Assembly: GCF_900217795.1 (NCBI RefSeq)
Contig: NZ_OBMQ01000016.1
Span: 44,764 to 108,763 of the forward strand
DNA length: 64,000 bases
Reading direction: 5' to 3'
Origin: Ureibacillus xyleni
Lineage (GTDB): Bacteria > Bacillota > Bacilli > Bacillales_A > Planococcaceae
This document shows positions 1 to 8,783 of this stretch, piece after piece (position 1 is the stretch's first letter; each line of letters starts with the position of its first letter). The position numbers and the translations under genes were made by a program. The notes beneath the pieces were generated by a model. It was not told the DNA's origin, did no database searches, and was given only the letters and a program-made list of their open reading frames with translations.

Positions 1-1
1 C

Positions 2-892
2 CTCAAATATATAGCAGCCTTACTGTTATTTGGTTCAAATGGAATTGTAGCAAGTTATGTATTATTAAATAGCTATGAAATTGTTTTTTTCAGAACATTA
101 ATTGGTAGCATTTTCTTAATCGTCGTTTTTTACTTTTCGAAACAAACTGTATCTTTTTGGAAGAATAAAACTCACTTTCTGTACCTAGTAATTTCCGGTA
201 TGGCAATGGGGGCAAGTTGGATCTTTTTATTTGAAGCATACTCACAAATTGGTGTCAGTATATCAACACTTGCCTATTATTGTGGTCCCGTTATTGTGAT
301 GATTCTCTCACCGGTGATATTTAAGGAAAAGATGACAATGGCAAAACTACTCGGATTTATTGCAGTTTTACTTGGAATGTTTTGTGTAAATGGACAAGCT
401 TTTTTACAAGGAAAAATTTCGTCAGGATTGATTTTCGGGATATGTGCAGCTCTCATGTATGCTGTTATGGTGATTTCCAATAAAAAGGCAAAAAGTATTA
501 CAGGGCTAGAAAATGCAACTTGTCAATTAGTCATTAGCTTTTTAACGGTTGCGATTTTTATTAGTTTCAAACAAGGATTTTCGGTTAATTTAGAGGAGGG
601 AAGCTTAATCCCCATTCTGATTTTAGGCGTTATCAACACCGGGATTGGATGCTATTTTTACTTTTCTTCCATTGGTAACCTGCCCGTTCAATCGGTATCT
701 ATTCTGGGATATTTAGAACCTCTCTCTGCATTAATTTTTTCTTGCTTACTTTTAGGTGAACAATTAAGTCCGGTACAAATTGCCGGGGCTGTGTTAATCC
801 TAGGAGGAGCAGCATTTGGAGAATTGTTTCGTACAAGGAAGAAAATGAATGTTATGCATGAAACGCATATTACTTCACAAGATTCGAGGTGA
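2..892 (+). CDS. EamA/DMT-family transporter, 5' end missing
   Basis: The reading frame is open from base 2, so the gene starts before the window; the ATG at 200 is internal. The visible 296 residues form about nine hydrophobic helices ending in a short basic tail. The layout matches the 10-helix drug/metabolite transporter (EamA) fold, with the second repeat beginning near base 425 and the typical final segment (YLEPLSALIFSCLLLGE). The family exports small metabolites or drugs across the cytoplasmic membrane; the substrate cannot be read from sequence. It ends 3 nt before the next lipoprotein gene, so the two are probably cotranscribed. Confidence 0.85.
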   Translation, partial: LKYIAALLLFGSNGIVASYVLLNSYEIVFFRTLIGSIFLIVVFYFSKQTVSFWKNKTHFLYLVISGMAMGASWIFLFEAYSQIGVSISTLAYYCGPVIVMILSPVIFKEKMTMAKLLGFIAVLLGMFCVNGQAFLQGKISSGLIFGICAALMYAVMVISNKKAKSITGLENATCQLVISFLTVAIFISFKQGFSVNLEEGSLIPILILGVINTGIGCYFYFSSIGNLPVQSVSILGYLEPLSALIFSCLLLGEQLSPVQIAGAVLILGGAAFGELFRTRKKMNVMHETHITSQDSR

Positions 893-895
893 CAC

Positions 896-1822
896 ATGAA
901 GAAAAAGTTTTTATTTTTATTATTCATTACGATTTTAGTTGGGTGTCAAGATCAATCTGTATACCAATCTTACAATCATGAAGAAAAAGACGTAGAACAA
1001 CAAGAGGATACGGTTTCCCCAAATGTAACAGTTCATGGGTACAGTGGGATAGGGGAGGGGTATGTGATTAAGAAGGATGGGCGGAATAAATGGTTATTGA
1101 GCTTGGCAAACATTGTTTCGGGTCATCCCTATGCAATGATTCAAACCTCTGAAAATAAAGAGATACAAGCAGAAGTTGTTGCCATAAATAAGGAAAGCAA
1201 TATTGCCATATTAAAAATAAACAATTCTGCTAATATAACTCCCTATACAATTTCAGATAGCCTTACAATTGAGGAAACTCCAAAAGTAGGGGAGATCATT
1301 GTTGACGAGAAACAAAACATTCAAGGAATTGTATCGTTCATTCATCAAAATGACCGTTTCGTTGAAAAAATTATACCAAGTACCGAAATTGAAGAGTTGC
1401 TATTAACTGCTGAAGAGGATCCGTTAACCTATAAAGAACGACTTGCACTTATTCCTTATTTTGAAAAATTCCCTAGTGAAAAAATTGATAACTCAGTATT
1501 CGATGTTAACTCTGATCAATTATTAAGTTTTATTGACGAGTTTCATGCTGCTTTAAATTCATATATTAACGATGGAAAGGAGGAATACAGAGCATTCATT
1601 GGTAATGATGAACTACTTCAGCATTTTGAAGAGACAAAAAGCACAAAAATTCAATTTTCAAAAAGTACATTTAAATCGATAAACTACTACGATTATCAAT
1701 ATATTGTTGAATTAGAAACAACGATCAAAGAGGGCCAAGAAGAAACAAAAGTCACAGAAATTATTCGATGCATTTTAGTCGATCAACAATGGAAAATCAT
1801 CTCTTTTCAATTTCAACAGTAA
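896..1822 (+). CDS. Lipoprotein with degenerate HtrA/trypsin-like domain and C-terminal NTF2-like region
   Basis: 308 aa. A lysine-rich start and hydrophobic segment lead to a lipobox (ILVGC, Cys17), so it is probably lipid-anchored on the outer face of the membrane. Residues about 48-110 follow the first half of the HtrA (S1C) fold: GIGEGYVIKKDG corresponds to the GSG-hhh-DG strand pair and ANIVSG to the usual TNHVV segment. The catalytic His position is Asn72 and the Asp position is Asn102, and no GNSGGP motif follows, so protease activity is unlikely. Residues about 205-308 resemble the small NTF2-like domains of secreted Firmicute proteins. It lies 3 nt after the transporter gene. The role is unknown; a binding or sensor lipoprotein is an inference. 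Confidence 0.75.
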   Translation: MKKKFLFLLFITILVGCQDQSVYQSYNHEEKDVEQQEDTVSPNVTVHGYSGIGEGYVIKKDGRNKWLLSLANIVSGHPYAMIQTSENKEIQAEVVAINKESNIAILKINNSANITPYTISDSLTIEETPKVGEIIVDEKQNIQGIVSFIHQNDRFVEKIIPSTEIEELLLTAEEDPLTYKERLALIPYFEKFPSEKIDNSVFDVNSDQLLSFIDEFHAALNSYINDGKEEYRAFIGNDELLQHFEETKSTKIQFSKSTFKSINYYDYQYIVELETTIKEGQEETKVTEIIRCILVDQQWKIISFQFQQ

Positions 1823-1893
1823 AGTTCAGTCATAACCCACATTAGTAAACATACAAATAGTTGATGGCATTACTAACGTGAGGGGGTATTGTT

Positions 1894-2748
1894 ATGTTTT
1901 TCCCAAAAGAAGTGGAGATCATTGAAGTAGGTCCTCGAGATGGGTTACAAAATGAATCGATGTTTGTAGCTACCGAAAAGAAAAAGGAATTGGTTAAATT
2001 TCTTTCAAAAACAGGGGTACGTCGCATTGAAACAGCATCTTTTGTACATCCGAAAGCCGTACCGCAAATGGCCGATGCAGTGGAAATGGCAGCATTTAGT
2101 AATGAGTTAGGTATCGAATATATTGCATTAACACCTAATATGAAAGCTTTAGGTCGTGCAATCGAATGTAAAGTGCCTCAAATTGCTGTTTTTGTAGGCG
2201 CAACGGAAACCTTTAATCAAAAAAATATAAGAGCTTCCATCGAAGAATCGTTAGCTGAGTGCAATCTTGTTTTCAAAAAAGCAAAGGCTTGCAATCTGAA
2301 AATCCGTGCGTATGTGTCAATGGGCTTTAGCTGTCCGTATGAAGGCAATGTGTCGTATGAACAAGTAAAACGTGTGGTGGAGCATTTTGAAAAAAATGGA
2401 GCAGACGAAATATCAGTGGGCGATACGAATGGTCAGGCAAATCCACGTATTGTCTATGAACGCTTTTCACGGCTAAAAGATGATTTCCCAAATATTGAAT
2501 TTGTCGCGCATTTTCATGATACGAATCATTTTGCCTATGCGAATGTCGTAGCGGCTTTGCAAGCAGGTATTTCAAAATTTGATAGTTCCATTGCAGGTCT
2601 TGGTGGTTGTCCGTTTTCACCCGGCGCTACTGGAAACGTATCAACGGAAGGGCTTGTAAAGTTGTTTGATGATATGAAAATTGAAACAGGTATTCATCAA
2701 GATGCTTTACACGAAGCGAGCCAATTTGCTAAAAGTTTATTCATGTAA
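1894..2748 (+). CDS. mvaB: Hydroxymethylglutaryl-CoA lyase
   Basis: 284 aa, a usual length for bacterial HMG-CoA lyase (YngG in B. subtilis). It cleaves HMG-CoA to acetyl-CoA and acetoacetate in leucine or isovalerate breakdown. The signature EVGPRDGLQNE lies near residue 11, the metal-binding HFHDT motif near 208, and GLGGCPFSPGATGN, which carries the active-site Cys loop, near 235. The ATG at 1894 follows GAGGGGG with good spacing. A short inverted repeat (TTAGTAA at 1842, TTACTAA at 1870) precedes the ribosome site and may be an operator. The gene stands alone and ends in an intrinsic terminator, unlike the multi-gene liu/yng cluster. Confidence 0.93.
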   Translation: MFFPKEVEIIEVGPRDGLQNESMFVATEKKKELVKFLSKTGVRRIETASFVHPKAVPQMADAVEMAAFSNELGIEYIALTPNMKALGRAIECKVPQIAVFVGATETFNQKNIRASIEESLAECNLVFKKAKACNLKIRAYVSMGFSCPYEGNVSYEQVKRVVEHFEKNGADEISVGDTNGQANPRIVYERFSRLKDDFPNIEFVAHFHDTNHFAYANVVAALQAGISKFDSSIAGLGGCPFSPGATGNVSTEGLVKLFDDMKIETGIHQDALHEASQFAKSLFM

Positions 2749-2776
2749 CCTACTATATTTAATAGTAGGTTTTTAT
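2748..2776 (+). terminator. Intrinsic terminator after HMG-CoA lyase
   Basis: An 8-bp stem ACCTACTA/TAGTAGGT with a 7-nt loop is followed by a T run; it overlaps the stop codon. Confidence 0.75.
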
Positions 2777-2853
2777 AATTATATTATGTAAACTTTAAAA
2801 CTGTTCTTCAATAATCTATAATGAATAGAACTAATCATTGTGAGGTAATGTCA

Positions 2854-4608
2854 TTGCAACAAGCTGAACAAATTTTACATCAATATTTCGGTTATCAAAC
2901 ATTTCGACATGTTCAAAAACAAGTGATCGAAAATGTTCTACATAAAAAAGATACACTATGCGTTATGCCAACAGGTGGTGGGAAGTCGCTTTGTTATCAA
3001 ATTCCGGCGCTTGTTCGAGATGGTTTAACGATTGTCATTTCCCCTCTAATTTCGTTAATGAAAGATCAAGTGGATATGTTACGGGCTAATGGAATTCACA
3101 GTGCCTTTATTAACAGCACATTAACGTTTAGTGAAGTGGATGCAATTATGGAACAAGTTCGTATGAATGCAATCAAATTATTATACATAGCACCAGAAAG
3201 ATTAGAAAATCAATCTTTTTGTACTGAACTTGCGCAATTAAATGTGTCGCTCATTGCAATCGATGAAGCGCATTGTATTTCGCAATGGGGGCATGATTTC
3301 CGTCCAAGTTATAGATCGATTCAAAAAATATTTACATTATGGCCCAAGAAACCAACTGTCATCGCATTAACAGCTACGGCGACACCAAATGTCAGGGAAG
3401 ATATATGCAATCTATTACAAATCGATTCAGATAGTGTATTTGTTTCAGGCTTTAATCGTGATAATCTATCATTTAAAGTGCTAGTTGGGGAGAATAAGGA
3501 TCAATATATCAAGCAGTATATAAAAAATAATCCTCAAGAAGCCGGCATTATTTATGCAGCCACAAGAAAATCTGTTGAAGCGCTACACGCGATGCTTCTT
3601 CAAAAGGGAGTTGCCGTAGCAAAATATCATGGTGGGATGTATGAGGAAGATCGAAATTATGAACAAAATCGATTTTTAAATGACGAAGCACAAGTGATGG
3701 TGGCGACAAATGCATTTGGCATGGGTATTAATAAAACAAACGTGCGATTTGTCATTCATTATCAAATGCCTCGTAATATTGAAAGTTATTATCAGGAGGC
3801 AGGTAGAGCAGGTCGTGACGGTGTCGAAAGTGAATGTATCCTACTATATAGTTCTTCTGACGAGCAAACCCATCGATTTTTAATTGACCAATCTCAAGAC
3901 CCAACAAGAATTCCCATCGAACTTCAAAAATTGCAGCAAATGATTGACTATTGCCACACGGAGAAATGCCTACAAAGCTATATGGTCAACTATTTTGGTG
4001 AACAAGAAATTCAGGATTGTGGAAAATGTGGGAATTGCGCGGATGAACGACCGAAACAGGATGTTACAGAAGATGCGCAAAAAGTGTTGTCCTGTGTAAT
4101 CCGAATGGGGCAAACTTATGGCAAAACGTTAACTTCTCAAGTATTAGCAGGAGCACGTAATAAAAAGGTGGAGGCATTCCAACATTTATCGACTTACGGA
4201 ATATTAAAACCTTTATCAGCGAAAGCCGTGGCTAATTTTATTGATTTTCTAATTTCCGAACGTTTGCTTTTAGTCAAAGCGGGCCAATACCCAACGATTT
4301 TTGTTTCACAAGAAGGAAAAGAAGTTTTGTTAGGGAAAAAGTCTGTGTTCCGACGCACAATTGTAGAAAAAACGGTTGAAAAAATTCAAAACGACCCATT
4401 ATTTGAACAGCTTCGAATAAAACGAAAACAAATTTCGGAACTTGAAGGAGTTCCACCATTTGTTGTATTTTCCGATAAAACATTACGTGACATGTGCGAA
4501 AAAATGCCGATGAATGAAGAGGAATTTTTAGCAGTAAGTGGTGTCGGGCAAAATAAATTAGAAAAGTATGGCGAACATTTTATTGCTATCATCAAAGCAT
4601 TCGTCTAA
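2854..4608 (+). CDS. recQ: ATP-dependent DNA helicase RecQ
   Basis: A 3'-5' DNA helicase for recombination and fork repair. Counting from an upstream in-frame ATG at 2821, the Walker A (TGGGKS) is near residue 51, DEAH (IDEAHCISQWGHDF) near 148, and helicase motif VI (QEAGRAGRDG) near 325. The RecQ zinc-binding cysteines (YCHTEKC, CGKCGNC) lie near 378-410, then a winged-helix region and a C-terminal HRDC domain at about 515-590. The length fits short-form Bacillus RecQ. I chose the TTG at 2854 because GAGGT at 2842 is 7 nt upstream; the ATG at 2821 has no ribosome site and the one at 2848 is too close. All helicase motifs are intact. Confidence 0.95.
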   Translation: MQQAEQILHQYFGYQTFRHVQKQVIENVLHKKDTLCVMPTGGGKSLCYQIPALVRDGLTIVISPLISLMKDQVDMLRANGIHSAFINSTLTFSEVDAIMEQVRMNAIKLLYIAPERLENQSFCTELAQLNVSLIAIDEAHCISQWGHDFRPSYRSIQKIFTLWPKKPTVIALTATATPNVREDICNLLQIDSDSVFVSGFNRDNLSFKVLVGENKDQYIKQYIKNNPQEAGIIYAATRKSVEALHAMLLQKGVAVAKYHGGMYEEDRNYEQNRFLNDEAQVMVATNAFGMGINKTNVRFVIHYQMPRNIESYYQEAGRAGRDGVESECILLYSSSDEQTHRFLIDQSQDPTRIPIELQKLQQMIDYCHTEKCLQSYMVNYFGEQEIQDCGKCGNCADERPKQDVTEDAQKVLSCVIRMGQTYGKTLTSQVLAGARNKKVEAFQHLSTYGILKPLSAKAVANFIDFLISERLLLVKAGQYPTIFVSQEGKEVLLGKKSVFRRTIVEKTVEKIQNDPLFEQLRIKRKQISELEGVPPFVVFSDKTLRDMCEKMPMNEEEFLAVSGVGQNKLEKYGEHFIAIIKAFV

Positions 4609-4610
4609 AT

Positions 4611-4640
4611 AAAAAGCCGGCATGTACTGTCGGCTTTTAT
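4611..4640. terminator. Bidirectional terminator between recQ and msrA
   Basis: AAAAGCCG/CGGCTTTT stem with A and T runs on either side, so it can serve both convergent genes. Confidence 0.8.
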
Positions 4641-4642
4641 TA

Positions 4643-5158
4643 CTACTTCCAATGACTATTAATAAATTCATCGCGACCGGATTTTTCACGGTCTTCTTTA
4701 TAATGGTCTGGCTCTTTTTTGTAATAATCTTGATGATAATCTTCTGCTATATAAAATATGCTAGCTGGCAAAATCTCTGTTACTATTGTTTTTTTAAAAC
4801 GTCCACTTTCTGCAAGCATCTGTTTTGATTTTTCCGCCAAAATCCGTTGTTCTTCAGAATGATAAAAAATGGCGGTTTTATAAGACTCACCACGATCATG
4901 GAATTGTCCACCATCATCCGTTGGGTCAATTTGCATCCAATAAATTTCTAATAGTTTCTTATAAGAAAACACACTAGAGTCGAATTCAATCTGGACCACT
5001 TCTAAATGACCAGTATCACCTTTTTTCACTCGTTCATAGGTTGGAAAATCAACATGTCCACCCATATATCCTGATGTGACTTTATGTATACCATCCCATT
5101 CGACAAACGGTTTTACCATACACCAGAAACACCCGCCGGCAAAGGTTGCTTTTTCCAT
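4643..5158 (-). CDS. msrA: Peptide-methionine (S)-S-oxide reductase MsrA
   Basis: Repairs methionine-S-sulfoxide in oxidised proteins. The catalytic GCFWC motif is at residues 9-13 (Cys10 nucleophile), followed by the family segments [18 protein letters not shown] and the [12 protein letters not shown] region. At 171 aa it is a stand-alone MsrA without a fused MsrB domain. The ATG at 5158 is chosen because CCTCC (GGAGG on the coding strand) at 5167-5171 is 8 nt upstream; the alternative TTG five codons earlier overlaps that ribosome site. It is transcribed convergently with recQ. Confidence 0.95.
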   Translation of the reverse strand: MEKATFAGGCFWCMVKPFVEWDGIHKVTSGYMGGHVDFPTYERVKKGDTGHLEVVQIEFDSSVFSYKKLLEIYWMQIDPTDDGGQFHDRGESYKTAIFYHSEEQRILAEKSKQMLAESGRFKKTIVTEILPASIFYIAEDYHQDYYKKEPDHYKEDREKSGRDEFINSHWK

Positions 5159-5345
5159 TTTCTGCGCCTCCAATGTTTAAAATAAATAGTATTGTAGCAT
5201 AATAGTCTACAATCAACAATTAATACGCAATACATAATAGTTCCTTCAAGCAATATATCCTCCATTAGTAGTATAATAATGGTAAAATGAAACTTTCTTA
5301 AATTTCAAACGTCTCGTATTTGCAGTGGATTAAAAGGAGAATTGT

Positions 5346-6311
5346 ATGGAAGAAAATCAGAACTCAGTAACACGACAAAAAAGAACTAAAAAAAGAAAAA
5401 TGCGAAAAAGAAGAATCTTATTGCTCGTTTTATTTGCCTTAATTGTAAGTGGTGCGTCATTTTCAATTTATCAATACCGTAATGGCCTTCAACTAGCAAA
5501 AAAGGCTGAACAACCAATAGAAGAAGAGAAAATTGAATTTGTAGCAGATGAAAAAACTGAAAAAATTTCAAATTATTTAATTATCGGTGTTGATACGAGG
5601 GGAGAAAAACAATCCAGATCGGATACGATGATGGTATTATCTTGGAATAAAGAAAAGAATACCTTAAAACTAGTTTCCTTTATGCGAGATATTTACGCTG
5701 AAATCCCTGGCTATGAATCTTATAAATTAAACACTGCATATTTTCTCGGCGGCGTGCAATTATTAAAAGACACATTGAATACTATGTTTGAAGTTCCTGT
5801 TCATCATTATGCTATTATCGATTTCAAAAGTTTTGAATCATTAATTGATATTTTAGCTCCAGAAGGCATAGAAATTGATGTGGAAAAAGATATGTCTGCC
5901 TTCATTGGAGTGAACTTAAAACAAGGTGTACAAAAATTAAACGGAAAAGAGCTTTTAGGTTATGCAAGATTCCGTTATGATGCCAACAGTGATTTTGGTC
6001 GTGTGGAACGTCAACAAAAAGTAATCGACGCTTTAAAAGATGAACTGTTATCACCAAGTAACTTGCCAAATTTACCAAAGCTTGTTGGTGCAGCACAAGG
6101 GTATATCACTTCTGATCTAACAACGAAAGAAGAATTAAAAACAGTACTTGGCGTCGTAGCAGGCGGAAACATTGAAATCGAAAAGCTAAGAATACCAGTG
6201 GAAGGAACTTATAAACTGGAAGAATATAGCCATGCCGGGGAAGTGTTGGAAATTGATATTGAAACAAATAAGCAAAAAATCCACGAATTCCTTCAATTAG
6301 AAGCAGAGTAA
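5346..6311 (+). CDS. LytR-CpsA-Psr (LCP) family cell-wall polymer ligase
   Basis: 321 aa. A very basic cytoplasmic N-terminus (residues 1-23) precedes one membrane segment (about 24-45) and an extracellular LCP domain (about 78-235). Family hallmarks are visible: RSDTMMVLSW, the FMRDIYAEIPG segment whose Arg and Asp bind the polyprenyl pyrophosphate, the KLNTAY segment, and YARFRYDANSDFGRVERQQ. LCP enzymes transfer teichoic acid or other glycopolymers from lipid carriers to peptidoglycan; the polymer here cannot be told. Start ATG at 5346 follows AAAAGGAGA. The next gene begins 70 nt downstream in the same direction. Confidence 0.92.
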   Translation: MEENQNSVTRQKRTKKRKMRKRRILLLVLFALIVSGASFSIYQYRNGLQLAKKAEQPIEEEKIEFVADEKTEKISNYLIIGVDTRGEKQSRSDTMMVLSWNKEKNTLKLVSFMRDIYAEIPGYESYKLNTAYFLGGVQLLKDTLNTMFEVPVHHYAIIDFKSFESLIDILAPEGIEIDVEKDMSAFIGVNLKQGVQKLNGKELLGYARFRYDANSDFGRVERQQKVIDALKDELLSPSNLPNLPKLVGAAQGYITSDLTTKEELKTVLGVVAGGNIEIEKLRIPVEGTYKLEEYSHAGEVLEIDIETNKQKIHEFLQLEAE

Positions 6312-6381
6312 TCTATTAGAAAAATTCAATTTCCATGATAAAATAAAAATAAGTATAATTTCTGTTCGACGGGGTGGTCCA

Positions 6382-7605
6382 TTGGAAAGAGAAAAAGGTT
6401 TCGGTGATCGAGTACCAAGTGAAAAATCTGCATTTTTTTCAACAAGGTTTATACGTTTTTTAGGTGGAAAAAATCTTTTATTTTCACTTATTTCATTAGT
6501 ATTGCTCGGGTTAGTCATATTCATTTTTAATAAAGTCGCTTTTATTTTTTATCCGTTACAAGTGTTATTTGAAGTAGTCATTTTGCTAGGTGTTTTGGCA
6601 ATTATTGGTTATTATCTTTTAAGACCTTTTATTCGCCTTGCTGAAAAAGGGAAAGGGAAAGTACCACGAGGAATTGTAATCTTAATTTTGTATATTATTG
6701 TGGCAGCATTAATTACATTAATTTCTTTACTCGTGTACCCATTTTTACGAGATCAATTTATGAATTTAGTTCAGGAATTCCCTGTTTACTTTATGTCGTT
6801 AATCGAAAGTATTGTTACATATTTAAATAACTCAAGATTTAACGAGTTATTTATGAAGTTAAACTTTGATTATGACGCAGTATTAACAGATATTACAAAT
6901 GACCTTGTCTCAACAGTGAAAGATACGTTCGCAAACATCGCTTCTACTGTTGCATCAGGTATTACTGGCTTTGTTTCAACATTAACAGGTATTTTATTAT
7001 CCCTTGTGACAGTTCCATTTATTTTGTTTTACTTATTGTACGAAGGCGAAAAAATGCCGAAGTTTATTTTGCGTATTTTCCCACCAAGAATGCGTAATGA
7101 AGTAGGACAAGTTTTAAAAGAAATGGATAAACAAGTAAGTTCTTACATACAAGGACAAATTTTAGTGTCGATTTGTATCGGAGCAATGATGACAATCGGA
7201 TTTTTAATCATTGGCCTCGATTATGCACTGTTACTTGGATTTTTAGCAATGATTACAAGTGTTGTACCTTATTTAGGTCCAGCCATTGCAATTACGCCAG
7301 CATTAGTTATTGCCATTGTAAATTCACCTTTTATGTTAATTAAATTAATTATCGTTTGGACGATTGTACAATTAATAGAAGGTAAATTTATTACACCGAA
7401 TATTATGGGGAAATCGTTATCGGTTCATCCAATTACAATCATTTTCGTCTTATTAACAGCAGGATCATTATTTGGAGTTGCAGGAGTCATTTTAGGTATT
7501 CCAGGTTATGCATTATTAAAAGTTGTTGTTTCGCATTTCAACGCACTAGTGAAAAAACGCTACAATCGTTTTGAAACAGACCCAGCAAATAAATATGAAA
7601 TTTAA
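6382..7605 (+). CDS. AI-2E/PerM-family membrane transporter
   Basis: 407 aa. A short soluble N-terminus is followed by two close helices (about 30-80), a third near 100, a long central amphipathic region, and a C-terminal cluster of five helices. This is the AI-2E transporter (YdbI/YueF/YtvI) pattern, with the characteristic PYLGPAIAITPALVIA and the ITPNIMGKSLSVHPITIIF segment. Relatives export autoinducer-2 or act as sodium/proton antiporters; the substrate here is not determinable. It starts with TTG at 6382 behind GGGGTGG and ends in a strong terminator. Confidence 0.9.
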   Translation: MEREKGFGDRVPSEKSAFFSTRFIRFLGGKNLLFSLISLVLLGLVIFIFNKVAFIFYPLQVLFEVVILLGVLAIIGYYLLRPFIRLAEKGKGKVPRGIVILILYIIVAALITLISLLVYPFLRDQFMNLVQEFPVYFMSLIESIVTYLNNSRFNELFMKLNFDYDAVLTDITNDLVSTVKDTFANIASTVASGITGFVSTLTGILLSLVTVPFILFYLLYEGEKMPKFILRIFPPRMRNEVGQVLKEMDKQVSSYIQGQILVSICIGAMMTIGFLIIGLDYALLLGFLAMITSVVPYLGPAIAITPALVIAIVNSPFMLIKLIIVWTIVQLIEGKFITPNIMGKSLSVHPITIIFVLLTAGSLFGVAGVILGIPGYALLKVVVSHFNALVKKRYNRFETDPANKYEI

Positions 7606-7635
7606 AACAGCAGAGATTTTTCTGCTGTTTTTTTT
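7604..7635 (+). terminator. Intrinsic terminator
   Basis: AAACAGCAGA/TCTGCTGTTT stem followed by an uninterrupted T run. Confidence 0.85.
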
Positions 7636-7716
7636 ACGGCGAAAAAAGAAAAAGTTTTAAGTTTTAAGTTTAAAAAAAATGAAATGACTCATAATAATGT
7701 GGTGGAGGTGAGATAC

Positions 7717-7893
7717 ATGGCACGTAACAACAACAACAACAACCAAAACGAACGCAACAATCGTCAAAACGATGATTTAGCAAACCGTAATCGCAACAAC
7801 CGTGAAGAGTTTGCTGAAGAAGCAAACTTCGATCGCAACAACAACAATAATAACAATAACAACAACCAAAACAACAACCGTGAGAACCGCTAA
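7717..7893 (+). CDS. Small Asn-rich protein, possibly gamma-type small acid-soluble spore protein
   Basis: 58 aa starting at ATG 7717 (GGTGGAGGTGAG just upstream); an earlier ATG at 7684 has no ribosome site. More than half of the residues are Asn, in two poly-Asn blocks around a central segment NREEFAEEANF. Gamma-type SASPs such as SspE are short, Asn/Gln-rich, and carry EFASE-like cleavage sites for the spore protease GPR; EEFAEEA is reminiscent of that. It would then be an amino-acid store used in germination. This rests on composition and one motif. The gene stands alone between two terminators. Confidence 0.55.
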   Translation: MARNNNNNNQNERNNRQNDDLANRNRNNREEFAEEANFDRNNNNNNNNNNQNNNRENR

Positions 7894-7931
7894 GGAAACT
7901 CACCCATAAAGAGTTTATAAGCTCTGAACTG

Positions 7932-7976
7932 AACCCCGAATAGAACACTTTAAAAAGTGTGCTGTTCGGGGTTTTA
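7932..7976 (+). terminator. Intrinsic terminator after the Asn-rich gene
   Basis: AACCCCGAA pairs with TTCGGGGTT, with an inner CACTTT/AAAGTG stem, followed by TTTT. Confidence 0.8.
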
Positions 7977-8007
7977 GTATAGACACTGTGAAGGAAGGTA
8001 AACAAAA

Positions 8008-8718
8008 ATGGACGTAGCTGATTTAATTATTCGATTATTTATAGCCTTCTTTGTTCTACTCACATTAACAAGAATTATGGGGCGTAAAGAAATTAGTCAA
8101 ATGACTTCATTCAATTTTGCATCGTCCATTGCAATTGGTTCGATTGCAGCAAATTTAGCAATTGATAATAACCTAACGATTCGAAATGGAGTTATTGCCT
8201 TAGTTGTTTGGACAATTTTCACTTTAATCATGGCTTTTATTGATATTAAGTTTAAGGGCGCGAGGAAGTTCACGACAGGTGAGCCGATTATTGTCATTAA
8301 AGATGGCCAGATAATGGATAAAGCATTAAAAAAAGCACAGCTTGATTTAAATTCTTTAACTAGCATGTTACGTGAAAAAGATGTTTTTTCATTAAAGGAC
8401 GTTGATTATGCCTTCTTTGAAACAAGTGGTAAACTCTCCGTATTGAAAAAGGAACAAAAACAACCTGTTACAAAAGAAGATGTAAGTATTCCAATTCAAA
8501 AGAAACTTTACCGTACAACCATCGAACTAATTTCAGATGGAGAAATAAATATGAACAATCTAATTAAAGTAGACCTTAGTCAAACTTGGTTAGATCAACA
8601 ATTGAAGTCTGCTGGTATCAATTCTATTGCTGATGTTTTTATTGCAGAGCTACAAACGGACGGAAGCCTTTACATTGACAAGAAAAAGGATGGGCTAGGA
8701 GAAGTGGAAGGTAAGTAA
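8008..8718 (+). CDS. DUF421 (YetF/YcaP-like) membrane protein
   Basis: 236 aa with three N-terminal membrane helices (about 5-25, 35-55, 60-80) and a soluble cytoplasmic domain. Diagnostic DUF421 segments are RIMGRKEISQMTSFNF, GEPIIVIKDGQI, and LREKDVFSLKDVDYAFFETSGKLSV. Bacillus relatives include YetF and YrbG, and several members are found in spores; the biochemical role is unknown. ATG 8008 follows GAAGGAAGG. A WYL regulator follows 65 nt downstream. Confidence 0.88.
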   Translation: MDVADLIIRLFIAFFVLLTLTRIMGRKEISQMTSFNFASSIAIGSIAANLAIDNNLTIRNGVIALVVWTIFTLIMAFIDIKFKGARKFTTGEPIIVIKDGQIMDKALKKAQLDLNSLTSMLREKDVFSLKDVDYAFFETSGKLSVLKKEQKQPVTKEDVSIPIQKKLYRTTIELISDGEINMNNLIKVDLSQTWLDQQLKSAGINSIADVFIAELQTDGSLYIDKKKDGLGEVEGK

Positions 8719-8783
8719 TGAAAAATGACTTACCTTTTTATATGGCATTTACTATAAAATGTATATAAAAAGGTGATGATGTA

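Noticed and set aside
4643..5173. Longer MsrA starting at TTG 5173
   Set aside because: That start overlaps the ribosome site that properly serves the ATG at 5158.
7670..8005. Cys/Tyr-rich minus-strand open frame opposite the Asn-rich gene
   Set aside because: It is the complement of the AAC/AAT repeats (GTT/ATT), a composition artefact.
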